A DNA stretch of 64,000 nucleotides from Serratia symbiotica (GTDB lineage Bacteria > Pseudomonadota > Gammaproteobacteria > Enterobacterales > Enterobacteriaceae), in contig NZ_CP050855.1 of NCBI RefSeq assembly GCF_000821185.2, forward strand, positions 372,001 to 436,000, written 5' to 3'. The notes beneath the pieces are model-generated. The model searched no databases. It worked only from the letters and a program-made list of their open reading frames with translations, and was not told the DNA's origin. How positions within the stretch are numbered: the first letter of the stretch is position 1; the number at the start of each line of letters is the position of its first letter. The translations under genes were made by a program, and so were the position numbers. Of this stretch, positions 48,367-61,007 are shown in pieces.

Positions 48367-48912
48367 ATGACAGGAAACGAAAGCAACCTGATTTGGATCG
48401 ATCTGGAGATGACTGGGCTAGATCCAGAACGTGACCGTATCATTGAGATCGCCACGTTGGTCACCGATGCCAATTTGAACATTTTGGCCGAAGGGCCAGT
48501 GATCGCTGTGCATCAGTCTGACGAACAACTTGGGCTGATGGATGACTGGAATGTGCGCACTCACATGGGCAGTGGGCTGGTGGCACGGGTGAAGGCTAGC
48601 CATCTTGACGATCGTGCCGCAGAGATGGCCACCATCGCTTTCCTGCGGCAGTGGGTACCAGCCGGTAAATCGCCTATCTGCGGGAACAGCGTGGGCCAGG
48701 ATCGACGTTTTCTGTTCCGCTACATGCCTGAACTGGAGGCTTACTTCCACTATCGTTATCTGGATGTCAGCACCTTGAAAGAGCTGGCGCGCCGTTGGAA
48801 GCCGGAAATTCTCAACGGCTGCAAGAAGCAGAGTACCCATCAGGCGATGGATGACATCCGCGAATCGGTCGCTGAACTGGCGTATTATCGCGAGCATTTT
48901 ATTCAGCTATAA
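48367..48912 (+). CDS. orn: oligoribonuclease
   Basis: A 181-residue 3'-5' DEDDh exonuclease that degrades di- to pentanucleotides, an essential step in enterobacteria. Active-site motifs [10 protein letters not shown] (Asp, Glu), the middle [15 protein letters not shown] region and [10 protein letters not shown] (His, Asp) are present. Full length. Confidence 0.96.
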   Translation: MTGNESNLIWIDLEMTGLDPERDRIIEIATLVTDANLNILAEGPVIAVHQSDEQLGLMDDWNVRTHMGSGLVARVKASHLDDRAAEMATIAFLRQWVPAGKSPICGNSVGQDRRFLFRYMPELEAYFHYRYLDVSTLKELARRWKPEILNGCKKQSTHQAMDDIRESVAELAYYREHFIQL

Positions 48913-49019
48913 CGGCTCCAATATTTGCGCTGAAAACGCCCATTTCTGCCGCTTAATTTACTGACTTGATGCTTTATGCGGCAGTCAGACAAAAAAGGCA
49001 TTTTTTTGCTTTTTAGGGC

Positions 49020-49047
49020 TTGCGGCTAAAAGGATTTCTCGTATAAT
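49020..49047 (+). promoter_or_regulatory. sigma-70 promoter of the tRNA-Gly genes
   Basis: TTGCGG at 49020-49025, a 16-bp spacer and TATAAT at 49042-49047, followed by GCGCACCCC, a GC-rich discriminator typical of stable-RNA promoters. Confidence 0.82.
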
Positions 49048-49100
49048 GCGCACCCCGTGCCGATGAAGAATTCGTTAAGCTTTCAACATCGATACGCTGT

Positions 49101-49176
<76 letters not shown>

Positions 49177-49229
49177 AAATTCAAAATCCATGCTATTGTT
49201 TGATGGGTGGATGTCAAAAGTACCTCAAT

Positions 49230-49305
<76 letters not shown>

Positions 49306-49729
49306 GTTTTCTCTTTTTTCTAGCTCCGTTCAGCGCCTGTTCTAGGGCGGTGCTTTGTTGCATTTACACACTTGGTATAAGTGTTGTGAACAGACTTATC
49401 CACAGTTCGTCTATATAACGCCCTAGTCTAAAAAATCAATACTGTGCAAGCAGGGTGTTTATTAAATTGATTTATAACGATCTTTTTTATATAAAAACAT
49501 TACCTCGATCACTTGCTCTTTTTTTTACAGTTGAAAGACAACGCATTTTTATTTTTATCCACAAATCCATAAACAGACTTGGCCTCCCGGTTTATAGGTC
49601 TGCCATTGGCTTTAAGCATCCCGATACCTTTTCCACAGCCCGTATCAAGCGTTTTTCATGCCGTCGGCCCCCTAGGCTCTAAGCTTTGTGCGGGGACATG
49701 CGCACCTTGCGCGTTATCCACCGACAATT
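49306..49729. other. degraded interval with DnaA-box-like sites
   Basis: No gene; queG would be expected here in relatives. The AT-rich sequence has two perfect TTATCCACA words (near 49400 and 49555) and a TTTTCCACA near 49630, all in one orientation, plus GATCTTTTTTATA at about 49480. They may be chance or a DnaA-binding cluster. Confidence 0.35.
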
Positions 49730-49934
49730 GATGCACTGAACTTGCTGGCATTAAATCCTGAGAAGCGTCAGAATCCCGTGATCACTGTGCATTCTGAGGA
49801 AGGCTGCGCTTGTTAGGATATCGCAGTACCTGCTACCGTTTCGCAAGGCGTGAATACAAAGAATAAGGAACAGGTTGGCAACAGATTTATTGCCGCACAT
49901 CCTTCATTTCGTTAATCCTGAGTGGGCAAAATAG
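49730..49934 (+). pseudogene. nnr: nnr (yjeF) remnant
   Basis: Pieces of the NAD(P)HX dehydratase domain are readable: DALNLLALNPEKRQNPVITVH after the start, then a stop, and at the end [18 protein letters not shown] directly before tsaE. Several hundred codons, including the whole epimerase domain, are missing. Position before tsaE is that of nnr in enterobacteria. Confidence 0.7.
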
Positions 49935-49944
49935 ACTTTATCAC

Positions 49945-50409
49945 ATGAAAGAACATGTTTTACCTCTGCCGGATGAGGCAGCGACTGTCGCAATAGGTGC
50001 CGCCTTGGCCAAAGCCTGTGATCGCGCTAGCGTAATTTATCTTTACGGTGATCTGGGCGCAGGTAAAACCACCTTCTGCCGTGGTTTTTTACAGGGCTTG
50101 GGTCATCAGGGGAAGGTAAAAAGCCCTACTTTCACGCTGGTGGAACCGTATGCGCTGCATCCGCTGACGGTTTATCACTTTGATCTGTATCGATTGGCCG
50201 ATCCAGAAGAACTCGAATTTATGGGCATTCGCGATTATTTTGTTCAGGATGCCATTTGCCTGGTTGAATGGCCACAGCAGGGCAGCGGCGTGCTGCCGGA
50301 AGCGGATCTGGTGCTGTATCTCAGCTATCATAATCAGGGGAGAGCAGCAAAGATTCAGGCGGTTTCCGCTTATGGTAGCCAGCTTCTAGAGCGTATTCAC
50401 GGGCAATAG
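49945..50409 (+). CDS. tsaE: tRNA t6A biosynthesis ATPase TsaE
   Basis: A 154-residue P-loop protein (YjeE) with Walker [20 protein letters not shown] as switch-like segment and LVEWPQ near the C-terminus. It drives the TsaBD complex that makes t6A37 in tRNA reading ANN codons. The start lies 10 bases after the nnr remnant. amiB follows after 13 bases. Confidence 0.94.
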   Translation: MKEHVLPLPDEAATVAIGAALAKACDRASVIYLYGDLGAGKTTFCRGFLQGLGHQGKVKSPTFTLVEPYALHPLTVYHFDLYRLADPEELEFMGIRDYFVQDAICLVEWPQQGSGVLPEADLVLYLSYHNQGRAAKIQAVSAYGSQLLERIHGQ

Positions 50410-50422
50410 GAATGACGCCGTA

Positions 50423-52123
50423 ATGATGTATGCGTTGAGAAAACTCGTCTTAATCGCCTTGATCGCCGTGCTGGGTTCATTGGGTGCGGTCAGTGCGCTG
50501 GAGGCGTCTGCGTTATCCCACATCAACGTGTCCAGTACCCCGCGCGAAGCAACAGTTTCGGTGAGCTTTAATGGCCCACCAAGCTATGCTTTTTTCTCGC
50601 TGCATGGGCCGGAACGTGTGGTGCTGGACGTGAACCAGAAGGGTAAGGTCGGTGGCCTGCCGCTGAACTTCAGCGGCCAAAATCTGGTGAGAAGCATTCG
50701 CTCCAGCGCGCCAAAAGATAATCAGAGTGTGCGTCTGGTGTTCGATTTGACCCAGCGCGCCAAGATCCGCGTGGCTGAGCGCCAGAACGGTGGGGTGCAT
50801 ATCCTGGTGTTCACCCTTGTCGCTGAGGGCGGCGCTAACGCGACTTTGGTACGTAAGGCTGCGGTGGCTGCTCCGGTGACGATAAGCCAACCGCAGCCGA
50901 TGCGGCTAGCGCCAAGCGGCGCTAATCCTTTTACCAATAAGCCTAGCATGGTGGCGGGTATCACAACGGGAGTCACACCGCGCAGCAGTCGCGTTTCCGC
51001 TGGTTCTGGCGACCGGGTCGTGGTGGCAATCGACGCCGGACACGGCGGGCAAGATCCGGGTGCCATTGGCCCGAATGGTCTGAAAGAAAAGAACGTTACC
51101 ATCGCTGTCGCGCGCCGTTTGCAGGCGTTGCTGCATGATGATCCGCAGTTCAAACCGGTGTTGACGCGTAACGGCGATTACTTTATCTCGGTGATGGGGC
51201 GTTCCGATGTGGCACGCAAACAGGGTGCCAACGTGTTGGTTTCGATCCACGCTGATGCTGCACCTAATCGCAGCGCCAACGGCGCATCAGTCTGGGTGTT
51301 GTCCAACCGCCGTGCCAACAGCGAGATGGCCGGCTGGCTTGAGCAACACGAGAAACAGTCTGAACTGCTCGGTGGCGCTGGCGATATGCTGGCCAATAGC
51401 CAGGCCGATCCTTATCTAAGCCAAGCAGTGCTGGATCTGCAATTTGGTCATTCGCAGCGCGTGGGTTACGACGTGGCGCTGAAGGTGCTGCAACAGTTGC
51501 AGCGCGTAGGTTCGCTGCACAAGCGTCGGCCAGAGCACGCCAGCCTTGGTGTGTTACGCTCGCCGGATATTCCATCGCTGTTGGTGGAAACAGGATTTAT
51601 CAGTAATAGCAAGGAGGAGCGGCTGCTAGGCAGTAGCGCGTATCAGGATAAAATTGCTGGGGCCATCTATAATGGCCTACGCGATTATTTCTTGGTGCAT
51701 CCGCTACAAGCCGATCCAAAGATGGAAAGCCGACCGTTGGACAATGTGGCTGGCACCAGTCGCCGCGTAGGTGGCAAGACCCAGATACATGTGGTTAAGC
51801 GCTCGGAAACGCTGTCTGGTATCGCCGACAGCTACGGCACCACCCTGGCTGTGTTACGCGAATTGAACAAACTGAAAAAGGATGGCGTGTGGGTTGGTCA
51901 ACGCCTTAAAGTGCCGGCCGATAAAACTGCGGCTACCGTTACCTCTATCACCAAGGCGAAAACGCTGGCGCAAAAAACCGTTAAACATAAGGTGACCCAG
52001 GGTGATACGCTGTCATCTATAGCTACGCGTTATGGTATTAGCGTCAACACCCTGAAGCAGGTGAATAAATTGAAATCGGACGTTGCGCCGCTGGGTCGGA
52101 CGCTGACTATTCCGCAGGCCTAG
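50423..52123 (+). CDS. amiB: N-acetylmuramoyl-L-alanine amidase AmiB
   Basis: A 566-residue periplasmic amidase that splits septal peptidoglycan under EnvC/FtsEX control. Signal peptide ([19 protein letters not shown]), an AMIN domain (~30-130), a linker, the Amidase_3 domain with zinc ligands in [22 protein letters not shown] and the VETGFISN glutamate, and two C-terminal LysM repeats ([32 protein letters not shown]). Complete. Confidence 0.95.
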   Translation: MMYALRKLVLIALIAVLGSLGAVSALEASALSHINVSSTPREATVSVSFNGPPSYAFFSLHGPERVVLDVNQKGKVGGLPLNFSGQNLVRSIRSSAPKDNQSVRLVFDLTQRAKIRVAERQNGGVHILVFTLVAEGGANATLVRKAAVAAPVTISQPQPMRLAPSGANPFTNKPSMVAGITTGVTPRSSRVSAGSGDRVVVAIDAGHGGQDPGAIGPNGLKEKNVTIAVARRLQALLHDDPQFKPVLTRNGDYFISVMGRSDVARKQGANVLVSIHADAAPNRSANGASVWVLSNRRANSEMAGWLEQHEKQSELLGGAGDMLANSQADPYLSQAVLDLQFGHSQRVGYDVALKVLQQLQRVGSLHKRRPEHASLGVLRSPDIPSLLVETGFISNSKEERLLGSSAYQDKIAGAIYNGLRDYFLVHPLQADPKMESRPLDNVAGTSRRVGGKTQIHVVKRSETLSGIADSYGTTLAVLRELNKLKKDGVWVGQRLKVPADKTAATVTSITKAKTLAQKTVKHKVTQGDTLSSIATRYGISVNTLKQVNKLKSDVAPLGRTLTIPQA

Positions 52124-52145
52124 CGTCATCATCATAGGAGTCAAC

Positions 52146-54008
52146 ATGCCTATCCAGGTGTTACCGCCACAACTTGCCAACCAGATCGCTGCCGGAGAAG
52201 TGGTCGAACGGCCAGCATCTGTGGTGAAGGAACTGGTGGAAAACAGCTTGGATGCTGGGGCAACTTGCATTGATATCGATATCGAACGCGGCGGTGCCAA
52301 GTTGATCCGCATTCGTGATAACGGCTGTGGCATTGGCAAAGATGACCTTGCGCTGGCTTTGGCGCGCCATGCCACCAGTAAAATAAGCACCCTCGACGAT
52401 CTGGAAGCCATCGTCAGCCTTGGTTTTCGCGGCGAAGCACTGGCCAGCATCAGCTCTGTTTCCCGTTTGAGCCTTACCTCACGTACCGCCGAACAGAGCG
52501 AAGCCTGGCAAGCTTATGTTGAAGGCTGCGATCAGACGGTGACGGTCAAACCCGCTGCGCATCCGGTCGGCAGTACGCTGGCAGTGCTGGATCTGTTTTA
52601 CAATACCCCGGCACGCCGCAAGTTCATGCGTACTGAGAAAACCGAATTTGGTCATATTGATGAAGTAGTGCGGCGTATAGCGTTGGCACGCTTCGATGTA
52701 GCGATCAACCTTAGCCATAATGGCAAGCTGATTCGTCAGTACCGCGCGGCGAAAGAGAAAAACCAGCATGAGCGCCGGCTGAGCAGCATTTGCGGTTTAG
52801 CTTTTTTGCAGCATGCACTGAACCTTTCCTGGCAGCATGGCGAGTTGTCAATCTGTGGTTGGGTGGCCGATCCCGCTGGCGCACGACAACTGGGTGAAAT
52901 TCAGTACTGCTACGTTAACAGCCGCATGATGCGCGATCGCTTGATTAACCACGCGATCCGCCAAGCCTATCAGGATCAGCTCAAAGACAATCAGCAGCCC
53001 GCTTATGTGCTGTATCTTGAGGTAGATCCGCATCAAGTGGACGTAAATGTTCACCCAGCTAAGCATGAGGTGCGCTTCCATCAGGCGCGTCTGGTGCACG
53101 ATTTTATTTATCAGGCGGTAACCCGGGTGTTGCAGCAGGCTGGCTCTGCGCTGCTGGCGGAGGAACCGGCCGAAAAGGAAACACCGACCTGGCAGCCGGA
53201 AAATCGCATCGCCGCTGGCGGCAACCACTTCTCTCAGCCTACACCGTGTTGCGAAAAAACACCGTCTTCACCACCAGCGTCCGCTCGCGGACGCGCACCA
53301 CAGCCAGCCTATCATTCGGGCAGCGGCTACCAAAAGCGTGAAGGTGAGTTGTACGGCAAGCTGTTGCAAGCTGCCAAGCCCCAGGACGAAATGTCAAAGC
53401 AACCGCTATTTCCACCGGTAAAGTCCGCGCAGGAAGCGCTGCCAGCAAGCAACTCGCACAGTTTTGGTCGGGTAATGATGATCCATCCGCCGTGTTACGC
53501 ACTGATTGACTGGCAGCATCAGCCCGCTTTACTCAACCTGCTGGTGGCGGAGCGCTGGCTGCGTCAGACACAGCTCAACCCGCCGGAAGAAGGGTTGCGC
53601 TCACAGCCGCTGCTGGTTCCGATCAAGCTGGTGTTGAGCAAAAATGAAGCGACGGCGATAGTGCGCCATCAGGCGCTGTTGGTGAAAATGGGGTTGGATT
53701 TGCAGGCGGATCACGGCCATGTGATGCTACGGGCAGTGCCTTTACCATTGCGTCAACAAAATTTACAAAAACTCATTCCTGAGCTGTTAGGCTATCTGGC
53801 CGGGCACCAGGAAATGTCACCTACAATGTTGGCCATTTGGCTCGCTCAACGTTTAGGCAGTGAGCATCAACAGTGGAACTCCTCGCAAGCGATACAATTG
53901 CTGACCGATGTTGAACGACTCTGCCCGCAGTTGGTCAAATCGCCACCGAGTGGGCTTTTACAACCCGTTGATCTCCAGGCCGCACTGGCGGCTCTTAAGC
54001 ATGACTGA
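52146..54008 (+). CDS. mutL: DNA mismatch repair protein MutL
   Basis: A 620-residue GHKL ATPase. N-terminal motifs [22 protein letters not shown] and [12 protein letters not shown], then the transducer with HPAKHEVRF, a Pro/Ser-rich linker (~340-430) and the dimerisation domain. It lacks the DQHAxxER endonuclease motif, as expected where MutH is used. Full length, so mismatch repair is kept at this step. Its stop overlaps the miaA start. Confidence 0.95.
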   Translation: MPIQVLPPQLANQIAAGEVVERPASVVKELVENSLDAGATCIDIDIERGGAKLIRIRDNGCGIGKDDLALALARHATSKISTLDDLEAIVSLGFRGEALASISSVSRLSLTSRTAEQSEAWQAYVEGCDQTVTVKPAAHPVGSTLAVLDLFYNTPARRKFMRTEKTEFGHIDEVVRRIALARFDVAINLSHNGKLIRQYRAAKEKNQHERRLSSICGLAFLQHALNLSWQHGELSICGWVADPAGARQLGEIQYCYVNSRMMRDRLINHAIRQAYQDQLKDNQQPAYVLYLEVDPHQVDVNVHPAKHEVRFHQARLVHDFIYQAVTRVLQQAGSALLAEEPAEKETPTWQPENRIAAGGNHFSQPTPCCEKTPSSPPASARGRAPQPAYHSGSGYQKREGELYGKLLQAAKPQDEMSKQPLFPPVKSAQEALPASNSHSFGRVMMIHPPCYALIDWQHQPALLNLLVAERWLRQTQLNPPEEGLRSQPLLVPIKLVLSKNEATAIVRHQALLVKMGLDLQADHGHVMLRAVPLPLRQQNLQKLIPELLGYLAGHQEMSPTMLAIWLAQRLGSEHQQWNSSQAIQLLTDVERLCPQLVKSPPSGLLQPVDLQAALAALKHD

Positions 54009-54936
54009 AATAACACCACGTCCCCCGGCTATTTTTATCATGGGGCCGACTGCTTCGGGCAAAACTGAGCTAGCGATCGCGCTGCGGCAGCGCCTGCCTG
54101 TGGAACTGATCAGCGTGGATTCCGCATTAATTTATCGCGGTATGGATATCGGCACCGCCAAGCCAAGCGCCGGAGAGCTGGCGCAGGCACCGCATCGGCT
54201 AATTGATATCCGCGATCCGGCGCAAATCTACTCAGCGGCGGATTTTCGCGCCGACGCGTTAAAAGAGATGGCTGACATCACCTCCGCTGGGCGCATTCCG
54301 CTGCTAGTGGGTGGCACCATGCTGTATTATAAGGCGCTGTTAGCAGGGTTATCGCCGCTGCCTCCCGCCGATCCGTCGGTACGCGAGTGTATAGAACAGC
54401 AGGCGGTGGAACAAGGGTGGAAGGCTTTGCACCGCCAGTTGCAGGAAATCGACCCGGTTGCGGCATTAAGAATTCATCCGAATGATCCGCAGAGACTCTC
54501 CAGAGCACTGGAAGTTTTTTTTATTTCAGGTAAAACTTTAACGGAAATGATTAAAATTTCGGGTGAATCGTTGCCGTATCATGTCCACCAATTTGCGATA
54601 GCGCCGTCCAGCCGTGCGTTGATTCATCAACGCATTGAGCTGCGGTACCAGCAAATGTTGGCGGCGGGTTTTGAGGCGGAAGCGCGCGCACTTTTTGCAC
54701 GGGATGATTTGCATATAGATTTGCCTTCCATTCGCAGTGTTGGCTACCGCCAGATGTGGTCATATTTGTCTGGCGAAATGAGTTACGATGAGATGGTTTA
54801 TCGTGGTATTTGCGCAACGCGTCAGCTAGCCAAACGCCAAATGACCTGGTTACGCGGCTGGAATTCGGTGCATTGGCTGGACAGTGAGAAGCAGGGAGAG
54901 GCTTTGAACGCGGTAATACAGGTTGTTAGTGCATAG
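54001..54936 (+). CDS. miaA: tRNA dimethylallyltransferase MiaA
   Basis: A 311-residue enzyme that prenylates A37 of tRNAs reading UNN codons. P-loop [25 protein letters not shown] and the conserved [16 protein letters not shown] end are present. I start at the ATG at 54001, which overlaps the mutL stop by 8 bases, not at the upstream frame start. Confidence 0.96.
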   Translation: MTEITPRPPAIFIMGPTASGKTELAIALRQRLPVELISVDSALIYRGMDIGTAKPSAGELAQAPHRLIDIRDPAQIYSAADFRADALKEMADITSAGRIPLLVGGTMLYYKALLAGLSPLPPADPSVRECIEQQAVEQGWKALHRQLQEIDPVAALRIHPNDPQRLSRALEVFFISGKTLTEMIKISGESLPYHVHQFAIAPSSRALIHQRIELRYQQMLAAGFEAEARALFARDDLHIDLPSIRSVGYRQMWSYLSGEMSYDEMVYRGICATRQLAKRQMTWLRGWNSVHWLDSEKQGEALNAVIQVVSA

Positions 54937-55051
54937 GTTGAGTGATTGTGTACAATTGATGAGTATTCAGCGCGCAAATTTTTGCATCGTTTATTTTATA
55001 GAGCCAGCAGGCTCTTATTTACAAACAACAAGCATATAAGGAAAAGATAGA

Positions 55052-55360
55052 ATGGCTAAGGGGCAATCTTTGCAAGATCCGTTCCTGAACGCATTGCGTC
55101 GTGAACGGGTTCAGGTTTCTATTTATTTGGTAAATGGTATTAAGCTGCAAGGCCAGATTGAGTCTTTTGACCAGTTTGTCATCCTGTTGAAAAACACCGT
55201 AAGCCAGATGGTTTATAAGCATGCTATTTCTACGGTTGTTCCGTCACGTCCGATTTCACACCATAGTAATAATCCGAATGGCGGTACCAGTAATCATCAC
55301 CATGTTAACAGTCCGTCTGCGCCGCAGCAGCCACCGCAGGAAAGTGATGAAGCTGAATGA
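55052..55360 (+). CDS. hfq: RNA chaperone Hfq
   Basis: A 102-residue Sm-like protein. Sm1 ([26 protein letters not shown] region) and Sm2 ([10 protein letters not shown]) form the hexamer ring that pairs small RNAs with mRNAs; the N-terminus [12 protein letters not shown] is standard. The C-terminal tail is His/Asn/Pro-rich and ends in acidic residues (ESDEAE). AAGGAAA ribosome-binding site upstream. Confidence 0.97.
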   Translation: MAKGQSLQDPFLNALRRERVQVSIYLVNGIKLQGQIESFDQFVILLKNTVSQMVYKHAISTVVPSRPISHHSNNPNGGTSNHHHVNSPSAPQQPPQESDEAE

Positions 55361-55390
55361 AGCGCTTTGTCAGCCCGCCATGGCGGAGAA

Positions 55391-55415
55391 CATAAACAGC
55401 GCACAGCTGTTTATG
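55391..55415 (+). terminator. hairpin between hfq and hflX
   Basis: Perfect 10-bp stem CATAAACAGC/GCTGTTTATG with loop GCACA, followed by TTCCTT. A partial terminator that would reduce hflX transcription relative to hfq. Confidence 0.65.
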
Positions 55416-55458
55416 TTCCTTAACCTTGTTGTTTATGTCTGTTTGAGAGGTTGCACGC

Positions 55459-56739
55459 TTGTTTGACCGTTATAAAACCGGTGAGCAGGCCGTCTTGGTT
55501 CATATTTACTTCTCGCAAGACAAAGATACTGAAGATTTCAGCGAGTTCGAATCCTTGGTGTCCTCGGCGGGTGTCGAAGCTTTGCAAGTGGTGACAGGAA
55601 GCCGCAAAGCTCCACATCCTAAGTACTTTGTCGGCGAAGGAAAGGCCGAAGAAATCGCCGATGTAGTAAAAGCCAGCGGCGCATCTGTTGTTCTGTTTAA
55701 TCACTCCCTCTCCCCGGCGCAGGAGAGAAACCTTGAGCGTCGGTGTGAATGCCGGGTGATTGATCGCACCGGGTTGATTTTAGACATCTTTGCCCAACGC
55801 GCTCGCACCCATGAAGGTAAGTTGCAGGTAGAGCTGGCGCAGTTGCGCCATATCGCCACACGCTTGGTGCGTGGTTGGACGCATCTGGAGCGCCAAAAAG
55901 GGGGGATTGGCCTGCGTGGGCCGGGCGAAACTCAGTTAGAAACTGACCGTCGTTTGTTGCGTGATCGCATCAGCTTGATTTTGCGCCGTCTGGGGCGGGT
56001 TGAAAAGCAGCGTGAACAAGGCCGACGGGCGCGAACCCGTGCTGATGTGCCTACCGTGTCGCTGGTGGGTTACACCAACGCTGGCAAGTCCACCTTATTT
56101 AACCGAATGACATCTGCCGGGGTGTACGCAGCAGACCAGCTATTTGCCACCTTGGATCCCACTCTGCGGCGTATTAGTGTGGCGGATGTGGGCGATACTG
56201 TGTTGGCGGATACCGTAGGCTTTATCCGGCACTTGCCGCACGATCTGGTGGCTGCCTTTAAGGCGACACTACAGGAAACGCGTCAGGCGTCTTTGCTGTT
56301 ACATGTTATCGATGCCGTAGATATCCGCGTCAATGAAAACATGGAAGCGGTTAACACCGTGCTGGCGGAGATTGACTCGGATGAGATCCCTACACTGTTA
56401 GTGATGAACAAAATAGATATGTTGGATGATTTTGTTCCGCGTATCGATCGCAACGATGAAAACTTACCGATCCGGGTGTGGCTGTCCGCCGCCAGTGGTG
56501 AAGGTCTCTCGTTGCTATATCAGGCGTTGACGGAGCGCTTATCGGGGGAAATCGCGCATTATGAGCTGCGTTTACCGCCACAGGCAGGCCGTCTTCGCAG
56601 CCGTTTTTACCAGCTTCAGGCAATTGAGAAAGAGTGGAACGAGAAAGATGGCAGTATTGGCGTGGTGGTACGTATGACTAGCGTTGAGTGGCATCGCCTC
56701 TGCAAACAGGAACAGAGCCTGATTCACTTTATCGTATGA
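55459..56739 (+). CDS. hflX: ribosome-rescue GTPase HflX
   Basis: A 426-residue GTPase that splits stalled or heat-damaged ribosomes. N-terminal HflX domain (KYFVGEGKAEEI, FNHSLSPAQERNLE, GPGETQLETDRRL) and a G domain with GYTNAGKSTL, DTVGFI and NKIDM. Starts at a TTG at 55459 with GAGAGG upstream. Upstream of hflKC as in other enterobacteria. Confidence 0.94.
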   Translation: MFDRYKTGEQAVLVHIYFSQDKDTEDFSEFESLVSSAGVEALQVVTGSRKAPHPKYFVGEGKAEEIADVVKASGASVVLFNHSLSPAQERNLERRCECRVIDRTGLILDIFAQRARTHEGKLQVELAQLRHIATRLVRGWTHLERQKGGIGLRGPGETQLETDRRLLRDRISLILRRLGRVEKQREQGRRARTRADVPTVSLVGYTNAGKSTLFNRMTSAGVYAADQLFATLDPTLRRISVADVGDTVLADTVGFIRHLPHDLVAAFKATLQETRQASLLLHVIDAVDIRVNENMEAVNTVLAEIDSDEIPTLLVMNKIDMLDDFVPRIDRNDENLPIRVWLSAASGEGLSLLYQALTERLSGEIAHYELRLPPQAGRLRSRFYQLQAIEKEWNEKDGSIGVVVRMTSVEWHRLCKQEQSLIHFIV

Positions 56740-56821
56740 TCATCTCCTGTTACATTTGATAACCTGCTGTACTAGTAAGTGTCAGCCTGAAGTACCTAAA
56801 TCACAAAATATGGAGCTAAAC

Positions 56822-58081
56822 ATGGCGTGGAATCAGCCCGGTAATAACGGACAGAACCGCGACCCGTGGGGGAGCGGCAAAAATAATGGCGGCAACTCCG
56901 GCGGTAACAACAAAGGTGGTCGTGACCAAGGGCCACCTGATTTGGACGATGTCTTTCGCAAACTGAGCAAGAAATTGAGCAGTTTGGGGGTGAGTAAACG
57001 CTCCAACAGCAATAGCGGCGGCACCGACACCTCAGATCCAGGCTATAGCGGCCGTATCATCTGTATCGCGGCGGTTGCCGTAGTGGTGATCTGGGCCGCC
57101 AGCGGCTTTTACACCATCAAGGAGGCCGAACGCGGTGTAGTGACTCGCTTCGGTAAGTTCAGCCATCTGGTACAGCCGGGTCTGAATTGGAAGCCGACTT
57201 TCATCGACGAAGTGCGCCCGGTTAACGTAGAGTCTGTGCGTGAACTGGCGGCCTCTGGCGTGATGTTGACTTCCGATGAAAATGTGGTGCGCGTAGAAAT
57301 GAACGTACAGTACCGTGTGACCAATCCAGAAACCTATCTGTTTAGCGTGGTGAATGCCGACGACAGCCTGAGTCAAGCGACTGACAGCGCCCTGCGCGGC
57401 GTGATCGGCAAATACTCGATGGATCGTATCCTGACCGAAGGCCGTACCGTGGTGCGTAACGATACTCAACGCATGTTAGAAGAGACCATCCGTCCTTACA
57501 ACATGGGTATCACGCTGCTGGACGTCAACTTCCAGGCTGCGCGTCCGCCGGAGGAAGTTAAAGCATCGTTCGATGACGCTATCGCTGCGCGTGAGAACGA
57601 GCAGCAGTACATTCGTGAAGCGGAAGCCTACGCTAACGAGGTGCAGCCGCGTGCCAACGGTCAGGCGCAGCGCTTGTTGGAAGACGCCAAGGCATACAAA
57701 GATCGTACCGTTTTGGAAGCCCAGGGTGAGGTAGCTCGCTTCGCCAAGCTGCTGCCGGAATACAAATCAGCCCCAGACATTACCCGTGAGCGTCTGTATA
57801 TCGAAACCATGGAAAAAGTCTTGAGTCATACCCGTAAGGTGCTGGTCAGTGATAAAGGCAATAATCTGATGGTGTTACCGCTGGATCAAATGCTACGCGG
57901 CCACGCTAATGTTCCGGCGGACAGTAGCGACAAAGACACCAGCCTGATTCGTCTCACCCCTGTTCCCTCTGCCAACGGCGGCAGTAGTTCCAACAGCCAG
58001 CAAACCCGCAGAGGTTCGAGCATGAACCAACGCCAGGCAAATGCGCAGCGCGACAACACCACTCGCGTAGGGAGAGAGTAA
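56822..58081 (+). CDS. hflK: FtsH modulator HflK
   Basis: A 419-residue SPFH-domain membrane protein. Gly/Asn-rich N-terminus, one membrane helix (IICIAAVAVVVIWAASGFYT), the SPFH domain, a long Ala/Glu-rich coiled coil and a Ser/Gln-rich tail. With HflC it forms the cage around FtsH and tunes degradation of membrane proteins and CII. I use the ATG at 56822, with GGAG upstream. hflC follows after 3 bases. Confidence 0.95.
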   Translation: MAWNQPGNNGQNRDPWGSGKNNGGNSGGNNKGGRDQGPPDLDDVFRKLSKKLSSLGVSKRSNSNSGGTDTSDPGYSGRIICIAAVAVVVIWAASGFYTIKEAERGVVTRFGKFSHLVQPGLNWKPTFIDEVRPVNVESVRELAASGVMLTSDENVVRVEMNVQYRVTNPETYLFSVVNADDSLSQATDSALRGVIGKYSMDRILTEGRTVVRNDTQRMLEETIRPYNMGITLLDVNFQAARPPEEVKASFDDAIAARENEQQYIREAEAYANEVQPRANGQAQRLLEDAKAYKDRTVLEAQGEVARFAKLLPEYKSAPDITRERLYIETMEKVLSHTRKVLVSDKGNNLMVLPLDQMLRGHANVPADSSDKDTSLIRLTPVPSANGGSSSNSQQTRRGSSMNQRQANAQRDNTTRVGRE

Positions 58082-58084
58082 TCA

Positions 58085-59089
58085 ATGCGTAAGTCTTTTG
58101 TAGTTATCGTCCTCGCGGTGCTGATGGCGCTATACACTTCACTGTTTGTGGTGCAGGAAGGTCAGCGTGGCATTGTGCTGCGCTTTGGCAAGGTGCTGCG
58201 CGACAGTGAAAACAAACCGCTGGTGTATGCACCGGGTATGCACTTCAAGATCCCGTTTATTGAAACCGTGAAGAGCCTGGATGCGCGTATCCAGACTATG
58301 GACAACCAGGCCGATCGTTTCGTCACCAGTGAAAAGAAAGACCTGATCGTTGACTCCTACCTGAAGTGGCGTATCAGCGATTTCAGCCGTTACTATCTGG
58401 CGACTGGCGGCGGCGATGTCTCTCAGGCAGAAGTGCTGTTAAAACGTAAATTCAGTGACCGTTTGCGTTCCGAGATCGGCCGTCTGGACGTGAAGGAAAT
58501 CGTGACCGACTCGCGTGGAAAGTTGATGTCAGACGTGCGCACTGCACTGAATACCGGCACTGTGGATGATGGCGAAGAAGTGGCGGCCAGTGGGGCCGAT
58601 GACGCTATTGCCTCCGCAGCGGCGCGCGTTGAGCGGGAAACCACCGGCAAACAGCCGCCGCTTAACTCGAACAGCATGGCAGCGCTGGGCATCGAAGTGA
58701 TCGACGTGCGTATCAAGCAGATCAACCTGCCGGCCGAAGTGTCTGACGCTATCTACCAGCGTATGCGCGCTGAACGTGAAGCGGTAGCCCGCCGTTTGCG
58801 TTCGCAGGGCCAGGAAGAAGCGGAGAAGCTGCGTGCCAGTGCGGACTACGAAGTGACGCGTACCTTGGCGGAAGCTGAGCGTCAGGCGCGAATCACTCGT
58901 GGTGAAGGCGATGCCGAATCGGCTAAGTTGTTCGCTAGCGCGTTCAGCCAGGCTCCAGACTTCTACGCCTTTATCCGTAGTTTGCGTGCTTATGAAGCCA
59001 GCTTCAGCAACAATCAGGACGTGATGGTACTCAGCCCAGATAGCGATTTCTTTCGCTATATGAAGTCGCCTGACTCCACGCGTAAGTAA
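58085..59089 (+). CDS. hflC: FtsH modulator HflC
   Basis: A 334-residue partner of HflK with an N-terminal membrane anchor (VIVLAVLMALYTSLFVV), the SPFH domain (GQRGIVLRFGKV) and a coiled coil (RSQGQEEAEKLRASAD, EAERQARITRGEGDAE). Translationally close to hflK; full length. Confidence 0.95.
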   Translation: MRKSFVVIVLAVLMALYTSLFVVQEGQRGIVLRFGKVLRDSENKPLVYAPGMHFKIPFIETVKSLDARIQTMDNQADRFVTSEKKDLIVDSYLKWRISDFSRYYLATGGGDVSQAEVLLKRKFSDRLRSEIGRLDVKEIVTDSRGKLMSDVRTALNTGTVDDGEEVAASGADDAIASAAARVERETTGKQPPLNSNSMAALGIEVIDVRIKQINLPAEVSDAIYQRMRAEREAVARRLRSQGQEEAEKLRASADYEVTRTLAEAERQARITRGEGDAESAKLFASAFSQAPDFYAFIRSLRAYEASFSNNQDVMVLSPDSDFFRYMKSPDSTRK

Positions 59090-59151
59090 TCGCAACAGCT
59101 AAATTATCAGGGGTCCGTTTAATCGCGGGCCTTTTCTTATTTGGGGGATGC

Positions 59152-59352
59152 ATGAATTCAACAATCTGGTTGGCGCTGGGGTTGGTTTTAGTGCTGGAAG
59201 GGCTAGGGCCGATGCTGTTTCCACAAGCCTGGCGCCGAATGATATTGGTGATGACTCAGTTGCCTGATACTAGGCTGCGGCGATTTGGCGGTGGAATAGT
59301 GGTTGCGGGTTGTGTGATCTATTACCTTTTGTGCAGCCATGCAGAGGGATAA
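59152..59352 (+). CDS. yjeT: DUF2065 small membrane protein YjeT
   Basis: A 66-residue protein with two membrane helices around the LVLEGLGPMLFPQAWR motif that defines DUF2065. Located between hflC and purA as in E. coli. Function unknown. Confidence 0.9.
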   Translation: MNSTIWLALGLVLVLEGLGPMLFPQAWRRMILVMTQLPDTRLRRFGGGIVVAGCVIYYLLCSHAEG

Positions 59353-59447
59353 AACTTAGTCTAAAAAATGCGCAATTGCATGCTAAAAGTGCTGAAAATC
59401 GAAAATTACGGTGGTAGAATCCATTTTTAAGCAACCGGTGATTTTGA

Positions 59448-60749
<1,302 letters not shown>

Positions 60750-61007
60750 TCAGTCCAGGGCTGTACCACGATTGCGGGGTGCGGCCTGTTTAATCTGGGC
60801 GTGTTCCTTCCCGTTCTTTATCCTGTTTACTCTCCTCGGTTGCGGATCCACAGCAAAAAATCTTTTTTAATACCTGCTCCAAAACTTGAGACACGCTAAA
60901 TAATTAGCTACGAACTCTCTGGCTGGTTTATTATCCAAGGAGTCATCTTCTAAATAAAGCCGCAAAGCGGCCTATCAAGACGGGTAACGTGATACCTAGA
61001 GGTAGAT

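Noticed and set aside
49396-49640. Chromosomal origin oriC
   Set aside because: Too few DnaA boxes and almost no GATC sites; neighbouring genes are not those of oriC.
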